Notes: a model not told the origin generated them from the letters alone. Positions 55,041-63,904 are shown, numbered from the stretch's first letter. The stretch: 64,000 bases of DNA from UBA2779 sp965232165 (GCA_965232165.1 CBDDOY010000002.1:930001-994000), one strand, 5' to 3'. Translations and numbers: made by a program.

Positions 55041-55717
55041 CTAGCTGTCCATCAATTCTGAATTGGTGTGAAGAAAGAGTTTGTATCCCGATATGACTAC
55101 CCATATACTGACCCCGATACCGGCCATGAGGTCAATGATAGTCAGTTGGAAAGTCCGTGTGAAGAATACCCCGCTAAGAACGAAAACGGATAGAAAGATA
55201 TCATTGTGCATGTTCTTTGCATCTGCAGCCATCATCTGGCTATCGGCAATTCTGCTCACCCTATGTTTGTATATTGCCGGGAGGCCCTTGCCAACAATGG
55301 ACGACCCAGCGGCAGCCATGGCGACGGGATTGGGGGCATCGGCTGTATTGATATCAAAAATCCGGCTCAATGTCATGATGAATATCTGCAATCCCGCGAC
55401 GATTATCACGAGAGACAGGGTTTTCGCGGCAATGGTTTCCACTCTCCCGTGCCCCCAGGGATGCTCAGAATGGGGCGGCTTTGCGCTTATAGCGGCGGCA
55501 TAGAGAATGACAATGGATGCTATCACATATCCGAAGCTATCCACCCCGTCTCCAATAACCGCCACGAAACCGGAAAGATAGCCGGCTGTAATTTTACGGC
55601 GGCGAGAAAGGTATTGACGGTTATCCCGATCCACGATGCTCTTCGCGGCAAGCTCAACCTGTTATCCGGTTCAGTCAAAGCACTGTATTGCAGGCCGAAA
55701 GTGGGATATGGTACCAT
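55041..55717 (-). pseudogene. Cation diffusion facilitator, frameshifted and truncated
   Basis: The N-terminal piece (EPDNRLSLPRRASWIGITVNTFLAAVK) is in one frame and the rest (ITAGYLSGFVAVIGDGVDSFGY, HPWGHGRVETIAA, MMAADAKNMHNDIFLSVFVL) in another; a one-base loss in the AAAATTAC tract near 55590 explains it. Motifs are those of zinc/manganese/iron CDF transporters (Asp-x3-Asp and His-x3-Asp type sites). The protein stops at NSELMDS, before the C-terminal cytoplasmic domain, at a MITE-like sequence. It cannot make an intact transporter without frameshifting. Confidence 0.8.
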
Positions 55718-56923
55718 ATGGTACCGGGCTACAAAATTCTTGGAATAGACAGGCAGAATGCCGGTAAATACATTCGGATAGTAGGCCGCCAGCTTCCAGC
55801 CGGGCCAATTAATGCCGCCGAAGCAGTGCTCTTCCCGGGCAGCCGCCGCATTCGGATGAAAGAGATTACACCGCTCAATGAAGACAAGACCGCCCTGACC
55901 CTGAAGGGGGCGTCTAAGGATTCCCTGCTGCCCGGAGCCGTATTACTCGATGGGAACTGGCCGGTCTCCGAACACAGGGAAGGAATATGCCTTCACGATG
56001 GATTACAGAAATTGACAGAGCCGCTGCTTATCACCGGCGGCATTACCCCGGATTTCAATGAAGAAGGCTTGATAGGCGCGGCGAAGATATTGGATATAGG
56101 GACATGTTTGCGTATTCAATTCCCAAAGCCATATCCCATGCTTCCAGGAATGAATCTTATCCTGCACGCGTTTGACGGCAGGAAAGAACCGTTAACCTTA
56201 ATCCTGCCGGGATCAGCCCATCCTGCGGCACTGAAACGGATCAACCAATGGGCTAGGGGTCAAAGCGGCACTCATTCCAATCTGAATGAGATTTATGAGA
56301 ACCTCCTCCACTTCATTGGTTATCTGCAAATTCCGCCGGAGCTGGACGCATTTCATCAAGGTGTTAAGCTGGGGACATGGGCTGTCCTTAAGGAAAAACT
56401 TCAGGCCGTCAATAAGTACCTGTTGAAAATGAGTTCAATACCGGGAGGAATGAGAGTAGAAAAACTGACCCGCAATGACTTCCCCCAGGAGCTGCTGGCA
56501 CAGGCGGCCGACCGGCTTTGTCTTCACGGAGAACTCATTTTGCGGAATGGATGGTACTTCCCCCCCGGCGAAGCTCCCCTCTCTCCCTTTCACCGCGCAT
56601 GGCTGGAACAGATTCGGCGAAGCGGCAAGGAAGGGATTCGGGTAAGAAGCACAGGCTCTGCCGCCGACATGGACGCATTGAAGGTTCTGGGCCGCTCGGG
56701 ACTCATCTGCGGCGGGAAAACTCTTTGGCTTTCCGTCGAAACTGTCGAAGCGATGGCGTTGAGTCTTCTCTCCGGCACCTGTTCAGGCGATACCATTCTC
56801 ATTGCCGATGTGAGGGCGAAAATCGGAGGCAGCCGCAACCTCGCACTGGAACTGTTGGAAATTCTTGAATCACAGGGTAGATTACTGTTGCAGCCTGATA
56901 GAGTGACGAGGATAGTCAAATGA
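55688..56923 (+). CDS. SelB-like protein lacking the GTPase domain
   Basis: The C-terminal part matches the winged-helix domains of the selenocysteine-specific elongation factor SelB: LSPFHRAWLEQIRRSGKEGI, DMDALKVLGRSGLICGGKTLWLS and ADVRAKIGGSRNLALELLEILESQGRLLL. The first half reads as beta-barrel domains II-III (GRQLPAGPINAAEAVLFPGSRRIRMKEI). No P-loop or other GTP-binding motif is present, although SelB normally has an EF-Tu-like domain of ~180 residues first. The frame starts at a weak ATG inside the 5' end of the divergent CDF relic. It is probably a 5'-truncated remnant, but the frame is open and overlaps the next gene by 4 bases. SelB inserts selenocysteine at UGA codons. Confidence 0.6.
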   Translation: MQAESGIWYHMVPGYKILGIDRQNAGKYIRIVGRQLPAGPINAAEAVLFPGSRRIRMKEITPLNEDKTALTLKGASKDSLLPGAVLLDGNWPVSEHREGICLHDGLQKLTEPLLITGGITPDFNEEGLIGAAKILDIGTCLRIQFPKPYPMLPGMNLILHAFDGRKEPLTLILPGSAHPAALKRINQWARGQSGTHSNLNEIYENLLHFIGYLQIPPELDAFHQGVKLGTWAVLKEKLQAVNKYLLKMSSIPGGMRVEKLTRNDFPQELLAQAADRLCLHGELILRNGWYFPPGEAPLSPFHRAWLEQIRRSGKEGIRVRSTGSAADMDALKVLGRSGLICGGKTLWLSVETVEAMALSLLSGTCSGDTILIADVRAKIGGSRNLALELLEILESQGRLLLQPDRVTRIVK

Positions 56924-57558
56924 AAAAGCGTAGACCGCTTTGGGGTCTTTTATTCCTGATCCTTCTTGGATGCAGTGAAGCCCCGCCTGAGATAAAACAA
57001 ATGGATTGGCGCATTATCTATAGAGACCAGGGATTCAAGCGGGAGGAATTGGTTATATTCCTTCATGTCTCCGATCCCGATGATGAAACGGATCCCCATG
57101 AAGTCGCCGTCATCGCTCAGGGAACAGGGTTCCAATGGCAATTCTCAAGAAACCAATGGATACCGGCGAAACATGAAAACATAGACTGGTGGGGAATGCC
57201 GGCCATCACACCCTATGAGGGCGATAGGCTTCCTGATGCGGTTTACCTGGTACGGCTTACCGACTTGGGCGGACAGTCCGCTGAAATGAGCATACGGCCC
57301 GACCCAAACCGAACTCGTCCCATCAACATTGATTGGCCGACTGTGGAGGTGAGGAAAAACATCCTGCAATACTCAGGGAAAGTCGCCAATCCATTATTGA
57401 TATTGCGCACCGCCGACTACAAGGTAATAACGAAAACGACTGCCGCCAACGGCTACAATTTGTCAAATACCGATGCCGCCTGGTGGGAGATATGGATAAA
57501 CACGGAAAACCTCAGCAGCGGTATACGCGTGGGACCCTACGCTTTACCTGCCAAATAG
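56920..57558 (+). CDS. Putative lipoprotein, unknown function
   Basis: 212 residues with a lipobox ending in ILLGC (Cys18), then EAPPEIKQMDWRIIYRDQG, VIFLHVSDPDDETDPHEV and a beta-rich body. I do not recognise the family; it is similar in style to small spirochaetal lipoproteins. The start overlaps the SelB-like stop by 4 bases (ATGA), so the two are transcribed together. Its 3' end overlaps the convergent metallophosphoesterase gene by 15 bases. Confidence 0.7.
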   Translation: MKKRRPLWGLLFLILLGCSEAPPEIKQMDWRIIYRDQGFKREELVIFLHVSDPDDETDPHEVAVIAQGTGFQWQFSRNQWIPAKHENIDWWGMPAITPYEGDRLPDAVYLVRLTDLGGQSAEMSIRPDPNRTRPINIDWPTVEVRKNILQYSGKVANPLLILRTADYKVITKTTAANGYNLSNTDAAWWEIWINTENLSSGIRVGPYALPAK

Positions 57559-59124
57559 TCTTTTCATCCACCGGATCCAGCGGTATGGCATATCCTTCCC
57601 ATGAGAAGCGGCATACTCCGAGGCGGCCTTATCGAGCGGATAGGCTGAACCATATTGCTCCTTAAGGCTGTGCCAGTGCTTGATAATCCAAATATACAAA
57701 TCTGCCTCAGTCCTGCCGGGAAATCGCGGCAGAATGTTTTCATTACGCACTATCTTCAATATCGAGATGTAAAGACTGTCATACCAGGAGCGTGCGGCAT
57801 CCTGGAATGTGACTTCTTTGTTCTGCTCAAGACTCAAGTAGTATTTATGCCCCTCAATATGATTCAGCAATTCATGCCACCGCCCCGGAGCAGTGAATTC
57901 TATCGTTTCGACAGGGATGATGCTTTCAAGCCCTGTCTGATTCAGTATCCGCCGACGTTCCCATTCCAGCACGGCCTTGAGAATATCATCCCTGGTGGCA
58001 TTCAATTTGATATGGAGTTCTGTCGTGAGTTCAATCACCTCGGCGTCAATTGAGTACATCCCCTGGGAGAGCGCTACAGATACCCTGTGGTTTCCATCCC
58101 TGACAAAATACAGATCCCCAATCTTCAACAGCTTGATTGGAGGCAATATCACATCGGAGAGATATGCCCGATCTATACTCTTCCACCTGTTCCTCAAATG
58201 CTCTCTCTTCGGAAAGAAATGATGACTGAAATCGCGATACCTATCCTCACTTCCAACTATAGAAGCAATCGGAACAGCCTTCATCCCCAGATACCTCTCG
58301 CCGCCCGGCTTCACTAGATTTTTGATATCATGAAACGCTAGCAGTTGTCCTGCCTGCGAATGCACAATGCCGCGCAGCGAGTCTATCCAGGCATGAAGCT
58401 TTGCCTTGTTGAAATCCTGTTCGGCCTGACTCTCCACATAACTGCTTTCTTTCATTCCACGCTCCCAGTCAACGAGAATATGATCGTATGCGTTCAGTAT
58501 AGTCGTATGATAGAATTGACTTTGTCTACTGGCATTGATGTCATAGAGATGAACATGTCCATGAATAAGATAACGCGGTTTGAATCGTCTTATGAACCAA
58601 AGGAAACATTGAAATCCACGGTGACAGGGATCATCTCTGTCATGTATTCCAGCCGGAGAAGCATGAGCAACAAGGATATCGACCCAGCGGCCATAAAATA
58701 ACCTGAAAAAAGCCATGCGCGGAATGAGTTTCAAGATGCGGATTAGCATCTGGATTTCGGTGTACTGGTTTTCACCATTGTTGTATCGGCGACAGCCGCC
58801 AAGACCGGCAATGATAAGATTGTTATCCCTGTCTCTCACGACTGATCCGTCAACACAGCGGGAACCAAAACCGGTTACCATCCCTTCTCCGGCGCCCGGA
58901 GAAGGGCGATCAACAGCCTTCGGGCGAAAAAACGGCAGGGTATTGAGGTTGTGATTCCCGAAAACAAAATACAGTGGTTTATTGAGGCAGGAAACAACAT
59001 ACTCACAGTATGCAAGATCAAGATCTCCGGCACTAATGACAAGATCAACCTGATTGAACCTCGGCTTAATGTTTAAAGAGTAAACTCGAGGGTCAACATG
59101 GTCGGATATAGCAAGAATGGTCAA
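57544..59124 (-). CDS. Fusion: calcineurin-like phosphoesterase + ParB-like domain
   Basis: 526 residues, two parts. Residues 1-225 are a metallophosphoesterase: a degenerate first motif (AISDHVDP), SAGDLDLAYCEYV, FGNHNLNTLP, VDILVAHASPAGIHD and YLIHGHVHLYD. Residues about 265-360 resemble a ParB/sulfiredoxin-like fold with VPIASIVGSEDRYRDFSHHFF, then IGDLYFVRDGNHRVSVALSQG, holding the DGNHR-type phosphate-binding signature. A helical tail follows and ends basic. No signal peptide. The start is TTG, sharing bases with the stop of the upstream TPR gene (TTGA). It may clip nucleotide or phosphoprotein substrates, but no target is evident. Confidence 0.75.
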   Translation of the reverse strand: MTILAISDHVDPRVYSLNIKPRFNQVDLVISAGDLDLAYCEYVVSCLNKPLYFVFGNHNLNTLPFFRPKAVDRPSPGAGEGMVTGFGSRCVDGSVVRDRDNNLIIAGLGGCRRYNNGENQYTEIQMLIRILKLIPRMAFFRLFYGRWVDILVAHASPAGIHDRDDPCHRGFQCFLWFIRRFKPRYLIHGHVHLYDINASRQSQFYHTTILNAYDHILVDWERGMKESSYVESQAEQDFNKAKLHAWIDSLRGIVHSQAGQLLAFHDIKNLVKPGGERYLGMKAVPIASIVGSEDRYRDFSHHFFPKREHLRNRWKSIDRAYLSDVILPPIKLLKIGDLYFVRDGNHRVSVALSQGMYSIDAEVIELTTELHIKLNATRDDILKAVLEWERRRILNQTGLESIIPVETIEFTAPGRWHELLNHIEGHKYYLSLEQNKEVTFQDAARSWYDSLYISILKIVRNENILPRFPGRTEADLYIWIIKHWHSLKEQYGSAYPLDKAASEYAASHGKDMPYRWIRWMKRLFGR

Positions 59125-60503
59125 GGTTTAACCATTTTATTCTTCTCTATTTTTTTAAGAAGAGGCAACAGCTTCCCTCTTCCGATGAGTTCTATTCGGC
59201 GGACAGAAGCAAATTCGCTTGCCGAATATGTGAATTCCGAACAAGTAATGAAATACCCGAACTTCATTTTCATTTCTCTCAACTGTTCATTAAATTTACG
59301 GATACCCGACAAGCTGATATCGTCCGGAACTCTGAGGAATTTTATCAATATCCTCGAATTAAACTGATTTGATTTTTCTCTAACCTTCTTCTCGGCCTTG
59401 ATCAGGGCGCCATCGCTGATTGATTCATAACTTATAATACTGCACTTCAGGACTTCCGTGATCTGGCGGCAGATTTGCTCGAAATGATCCGAATCCATAG
59501 TAAGGAAGTCTTTCATTAAGTCATTTAGTCCATAGGCATTGTATTTATTCAGTTTCTTGGGTATATCTTTATAATTCTTATGTATTCTATCAATTATGTT
59601 CCACTGTTCAAGGGCCTTGTCAATTTGTCTAAACTTCTCATAGCATATCGATAGATGATAACGTGCAAGCAGAATCTCGTTCGCCTCCATTGCATTGTCA
59701 GCAAGTCGAATCGCCCGTCCGAATTCAATTATGGCTTGATTATAATTCTTCATTAATCGGAAGCAGATGCCGCGTTCAATCAGAGCCGATACTTTCAGTT
59801 CGGGATCATTTAACGCTCTTTCAAGAGAAACTAAGGCCTTAGTATAATCTTTGCTATCCTTGTAGATACGCCCGAGATATAAATAGGCCTGAGGGAAATC
59901 CGGCTTATACCGAATTGCTTTGAGAAAAGAAGCCTTTGCTTCTACTAAAAAGTGCGCCCTATACATTGATTTGCCGTACGCATTCAATGCCTCGGAGAAT
60001 TCTGGTTTTAATTCAAGGGCTTTCTTATAATAACTAACGGCTTTGTTTGAATTGTTTCTCTGTTCGAACAGCAACCCCGCCTGGTAGTAGTTATAACCGT
60101 CATTAGGTTCTAGCGCAATCAGCAGTATGAATTCCTTGAGTGCTTCCTCTTGTTCGCCGAATTCTAGGTAGAGGGAGGCGATTTCTTTCCGGAATTGGAC
60201 TTCAGGGCAGATATCAGAGAATATAGAAATTTGTGCTGCAGTCTTGTATTCTAGGAAAGCCAATTCTTTCTTGGCATCCATGATATACGCCTTGGCGAGG
60301 AGATAATGAGCATCACCATTTCTAGAATTTTTCGCGAGAATTCTCTTGGCGCCCTGAATAGCCTTATTGACCTTTCCTTGCTCAAGAAACTCCTTCACCA
60401 TTTCGACTCTCCTAGGTTTCGTGCGGACAACGAGAAGACGAATGAGGAATACAACAATGACGGAGGCGAAAATGAGAAGAAGTAGTATCAGTTCTAATTT
60501 CAT
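59121..60503 (-). CDS. Membrane-anchored TPR protein with degenerate Mrr-like C-terminal domain
   Basis: About 460 residues. One N-terminal membrane segment (LELILLLLIFASVIVVFLIRLL), then about eight TPR units (for example YYQAGLLFEQRNNSNKAVSYYKKALELKPE), and a C-terminal ~120-residue domain that resembles Mrr-type restriction-endonuclease folds: MDSDHFEQICRQITEVLKC at its start and FGYFITCSEFTYSASEFAS, IELIGRGKLLPLLKKI at its end. The central QxK catalytic strand reads RILIKFLRV, so nuclease activity is unlikely. TPRs bind partner proteins; the gene is coupled to the downstream phosphoesterase. The ATG at 60503 has AGGA upstream. Confidence 0.7.
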   Translation of the reverse strand: MKLELILLLLIFASVIVVFLIRLLVVRTKPRRVEMVKEFLEQGKVNKAIQGAKRILAKNSRNGDAHYLLAKAYIMDAKKELAFLEYKTAAQISIFSDICPEVQFRKEIASLYLEFGEQEEALKEFILLIALEPNDGYNYYQAGLLFEQRNNSNKAVSYYKKALELKPEFSEALNAYGKSMYRAHFLVEAKASFLKAIRYKPDFPQAYLYLGRIYKDSKDYTKALVSLERALNDPELKVSALIERGICFRLMKNYNQAIIEFGRAIRLADNAMEANEILLARYHLSICYEKFRQIDKALEQWNIIDRIHKNYKDIPKKLNKYNAYGLNDLMKDFLTMDSDHFEQICRQITEVLKCSIISYESISDGALIKAEKKVREKSNQFNSRILIKFLRVPDDISLSGIRKFNEQLREMKMKFGYFITCSEFTYSASEFASVRRIELIGRGKLLPLLKKIEKNKMVKP

Positions 60504-60509
60504 CAATTA

Positions 60510-60517
60510 TCCTAGGA
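60510..60517. promoter_or_regulatory. Palindromic TCCTAGGA giving both divergent ribosome-binding sites
   Basis: Only 20 bases separate the two divergent ATG codons (60503 and 60524). The palindrome TCCTAGGA within them gives TAGGAG to the plus-strand gene and TAGGAT to the minus-strand gene as ribosome-binding sites. The promoters must lie inside each other's coding sequence. Confidence 0.6.
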
Positions 60518-60523
60518 GAATAA

Positions 60524-61288
60524 ATGCTTGCGGTCAAATTATTATATAAGGAAGTCTGTGTCAAACAGATTGCTAAGATAATATCAATTGCCCTATTCTT
60601 CACGAATGCGGTAATCCCTTTGAAGGCGCAAACCGCGATTGAGTGGGTCAACCTAGGCATCGACGCCTTCAGAGGGCAGAGAGTTAATGAAGCGGCCGCA
60701 TACTTCATCAAAGCCATGGAACTCGATCCTTATTCCCCTGATCACCCTTTTTATATCGGCCTGTGTTACCATCAAACAGGCCGGTTCAATGATGCAGAAA
60801 TGGCTTATGAAAACAGTTTAGCCCTCGGAGGAAGCCCCGACCTCATCCTGTTTCACCGGGGAAATCTTCGGTGGGCAAGCGGGAACACACAAGGAGCGCT
60901 TGAAGACTACACACAGGTCATAGAGGGGAATGGCGAGTCTGTTTCGGCGGCTCTTCTGAATAAGGCCAACCTTGAGCTTAATCAGGGTAAGTACGGCATG
61001 GCCCTCAAGGATTATGAGGCATATCTTCTCAAAGAGCCTGATGCGCCGGATGCGCAAAATATCCGGCGCTTAATCGCCCTTCTCGGCGCGGATATCAAAG
61101 CAGCCCAACTCGCCGAAATCAAGCGGGCAGCAGCAGAAGCGAAACGAGCCGCTGAAGAGGCACGCCGCAAGGCCCTCATGGCGGATATTCTCGAATCCTT
61201 AGAAGACAGCGGTGAAGATACGAAGAGCATAGGAGCCGGTCCCGAAGGCATCCGTAAACAGCTTGAGGAATCCACACTGGAGGAGTGA
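60524..61288 (+). CDS. Secreted TPR-repeat protein
   Basis: 254 residues with a signal peptide (IAKIISIALFFTNAVIPLKAQ), three TPR-like units (AAAYFIKAMELDPYSPDHPFYIGLCYHQ, FNDAEMAYENSLALGGSPD, GKYGMALKDYEAYLLKEPDAPD) and an Ala/Glu/Arg-rich helix (IKRAAAEAKRAAEEARRKAL), ending acidic. It probably resides in the periplasm and binds other envelope proteins. The start at 60524 has AGGAG 6 bases upstream. It is followed after 3 bases by the larger TPR gene, so both are one transcript. Confidence 0.8.
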   Translation: MLAVKLLYKEVCVKQIAKIISIALFFTNAVIPLKAQTAIEWVNLGIDAFRGQRVNEAAAYFIKAMELDPYSPDHPFYIGLCYHQTGRFNDAEMAYENSLALGGSPDLILFHRGNLRWASGNTQGALEDYTQVIEGNGESVSAALLNKANLELNQGKYGMALKDYEAYLLKEPDAPDAQNIRRLIALLGADIKAAQLAEIKRAAAEAKRAAEEARRKALMADILESLEDSGEDTKSIGAGPEGIRKQLEESTLEE

Positions 61289-61291
61289 CAC

Positions 61292-63331
61292 ATGAGCAAT
61301 AAGAAAACCCCATACATCTTGGCAGGAATCGTACTGGCGGTGACGGCAATCATCGGCACAGGATTGATAATTAAAAGAACCCCCAGAGCGCAAGGGCATG
61401 AGAACATCATGAAGAGTGAAGCAAAGCGGAAGAATGCACTCACCCTGGCACAGGAGTATATCAATCAAGGTGAATATGAATTGGCTCTTGAACTCATCAA
61501 TGATCTGCTTATTGAGAATTCCGAAGATGCGGCGGCAAAGAGCTTACGGGATGAAATACTAACCGCTAGAAAGAGCAGGGATGAGGCGGCAAATCAATCG
61601 GAGCTTGAGGCGCTCAAGGCGCAGAACGATAAGCTGATAGAAAACCTAGAACGCTTGGGCCAGACATTGAACGATGAATCCAAAGAAGAGCGGGCGGCCC
61701 GTTTGGCTGCCGAAGAGAGGCGGCACAGGGAGCAGGAAGAGCGGCGTCAGGAAGTCGAAAAACTGATACAAAATGGCCGGCAATCCCTGAATCAGGGCCA
61801 CTTCGATGCAGCCATCAGCAATGCCAACGACGCCCTGCGCATCATCCCCGGTTCAGCCGAAGCGAAAAGACTCAAAGATGATGCCAGCCAGGCAAAGAGA
61901 GATGCCGAAAACACCGCCGAGCGCCTTGCGCGCGAAGAGAGAGAAAAGAAGATCGCCTCATTGCTCAATGAAGCCCGGAACCACCTTGAATCAAAGCGCT
62001 ACCCTGAAACGCGTAAGGCCGCTGCCGAAGTGAGAACGATCAATCCCAATTCAAGTGAGGCATGGTCAATTGAAGGTGATTCCTGGTTTTTAGAAAACAA
62101 AGAGAGCCGGGAAAACAGACGAAAGGCCCGCAATGCGTATGATTCTGCCCTGAAAACAAACCCCGAAGATTGGAATTCCCTTCACCGGCTCGGACAACTC
62201 GACCTTCTCGACGACAACCTCTCCGGCGCCCTCCAAAACTTCGAGAAAGCAGCCAGTTTGAATCCATCCAGCATCGATATTCAGTACGATCTCGGCAAGG
62301 TTCAGTTCCGGGCACAACGCTATCCCGAGGCCGTTAAGACATTCGAGAAAATCTCAAAATCGAATCCCAATTATAAAAGCACCTGGTTCAATCTGGGACT
62401 CAGCTATTTCAAAACATCTCGGACTTCCGATGCCGCCATTGCGTTTGAAGAGAGTATAAAAGCGAGAGGCGACCACGCCGCCAGTTATTACGAACTCGGA
62501 AGAATACATCTTGCTTCGGAAAACTTGGCAGAAGCGGCTGCATCCTTCACAACGGCAGTAGACCTCGCGCCGCAAAAAGCCTCATACTGGCGCGGACTTG
62601 GAGCCGCCTATTTTGGCAAAGAAGACTTTTCAGCCGCCCAGGATGCCTACAAGACCGCATTGACATTGACACCAAATCATGGCGACACCCTATACAATCT
62701 AGCACTCATCGCCACGAAACTCGGAGATCCCTACGAGGCATTCAAATACATCACCGAAGCCATCAAAACGGACAGAGCCAATCCTGTTTACCTCTACACA
62801 CTGGGTCAGACAGCCGAAGAAATCGACCTTATAGAGGAGGCCATTGAAAGCTATAAGAAGGCCGTATCCATTGATGCCCGGTACATCAAACCCCTTATTA
62901 ACCTCGGCGTAGTTTTCGACAACAGGGGTGAATACGATGCAGCCCTCGATTATCTTCTTCAAGCCTTCCGCATTGACCCGCAATCGGTAACCGTGTGGAA
63001 CAACCTCGGCAAAGTGTATCTTCACAAGGAAGACTTTTCCAAGAGCCTAACATATTTCCAAAAAGCCGCCGCAGCCTCTCCAGATGACCCGGAATTGCAA
63101 ATGAACTATGCCCTCGCATTAACAGAGACAGGAGCCAAAGAGAAAGCCATAGCAATGCTCAGGCGGGTTATCGCCTTAGAGCCTTCAAATGCCAATGCCT
63201 ACGATCAACTGGCGAGAATCCTATATACAGGCGGAAATATCGAAGAGGCCAAAAAAGTTGCCGCCGATTATGAGAAGCGAAACCCCGGGCATACCGGACT
63301 GTCTGAATTGAAAAATCTATTGGCACAGTGA
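61292..63331 (+). CDS. Membrane-anchored TPR-repeat protein (679 aa)
   Basis: An N-terminal membrane anchor (YILAGIVLAVTAIIGTGLII) is followed by a charged coiled coil (about residues 95-160, EERAARLAAEERRHREQEE) and about a dozen TPR units from about residue 150 to the end, for example WFNLGLSYFKTSRTSDAAIAFEES and ALDYLLQAFRIDPQSVTVWNNLGKVYLH. Such proteins are scaffolds in the envelope, often for lipoprotein or motility-related complexes in spirochaetes. The gene is co-transcribed with the secreted TPR protein upstream. Sequence quality is good, with no breaks. Confidence 0.85.
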   Translation: MSNKKTPYILAGIVLAVTAIIGTGLIIKRTPRAQGHENIMKSEAKRKNALTLAQEYINQGEYELALELINDLLIENSEDAAAKSLRDEILTARKSRDEAANQSELEALKAQNDKLIENLERLGQTLNDESKEERAARLAAEERRHREQEERRQEVEKLIQNGRQSLNQGHFDAAISNANDALRIIPGSAEAKRLKDDASQAKRDAENTAERLAREEREKKIASLLNEARNHLESKRYPETRKAAAEVRTINPNSSEAWSIEGDSWFLENKESRENRRKARNAYDSALKTNPEDWNSLHRLGQLDLLDDNLSGALQNFEKAASLNPSSIDIQYDLGKVQFRAQRYPEAVKTFEKISKSNPNYKSTWFNLGLSYFKTSRTSDAAIAFEESIKARGDHAASYYELGRIHLASENLAEAAASFTTAVDLAPQKASYWRGLGAAYFGKEDFSAAQDAYKTALTLTPNHGDTLYNLALIATKLGDPYEAFKYITEAIKTDRANPVYLYTLGQTAEEIDLIEEAIESYKKAVSIDARYIKPLINLGVVFDNRGEYDAALDYLLQAFRIDPQSVTVWNNLGKVYLHKEDFSKSLTYFQKAAAASPDDPELQMNYALALTETGAKEKAIAMLRRVIALEPSNANAYDQLARILYTGGNIEEAKKVAADYEKRNPGHTGLSELKNLLAQ

Positions 63332-63529
63332 CTTTCCCGTATGCCGCAACTGCAGAAATCATTACTCAATGCCCCGAAGCTTAGTGGCAGAAAAATAACC
63401 GCTGGCTAGTACATATAGTTTAGTGCAGAAACGAATTATCAGAATACACCTGCACTTTCTCTGCCCCGTATTGCTCCAATTCCAGCCCTATAGGGCTGAA
63501 TAACTGACAACAGCATAAATTCCACCCAC
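63332..63529. other. Gene-free stretch after the TPR gene
   Basis: No gene is seen. A short palindromic stretch (CAGCCCTATAGGGCTG) lies at 63482-63497. Nothing else was recognised. Confidence 0.4.
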
Positions 63530-63660
63530 GGAAATCTTCGATGAGGCCCTATGTGATCAGTTTGTTAATTCTTTTCCTAACCGTGCTTTATGAGGATTCA
63601 AGAAGACCCGGGCCGACTATATGAAAACAACCACATTCTTCTGGGCATTTTATTAAAACC
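63530..63660 (-). pseudogene. Second scrap of the reverse-transcriptase-linked region
   Basis: The stretch CTGATCACATAGG... AAGAATGTGGTTGTTTTC on the minus strand matches the region at about 49740-49850 just upstream of the reverse-transcriptase core (for example GGAAAAGAATTAACA, GGACTTCTTGAATCC-like and CCAGAAGAATGTGGTTG). It keeps no open frame. It marks a second old copy of the retroelement region. Confidence 0.65.
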
Positions 63661-63784
63661 CCAAATCAGAAGCCATGCTTCACGATACCGGAGACCCTGC
63701 AGTTTCACTCCTAAGACTTCAACAGAATTCTGCCGCAGGCAGATAATAGAAGTTTCTATGCGCCGTAGCTTCTAAAAAATCAGC

Positions 63785-63904
63785 ACTTGGGCGCAACCCT
63801 TCGGGTCGGGCTTTTCACTCCAATGCCTTAATCCGGCAGCCTGTCCCCGGCTCATTGCCAATCGCCGGGGCTGCCGGCGGCATTTCCGTTTCAATCCCTT
63901 GCGC
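63785..63904 (-). repeat. GC-rich structured repeat, copy 4 (reverse orientation)
   Basis: On the minus strand the outer arms are CCGGCAGCC / GGCTGCCGG and the inner arms CCCCGGC / GCCGGGG, both perfect. The half-motif at its start has AAACGG in place of CAGCGG. It lies about 150 bases after the retroelement scrap. Confidence 0.68.
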
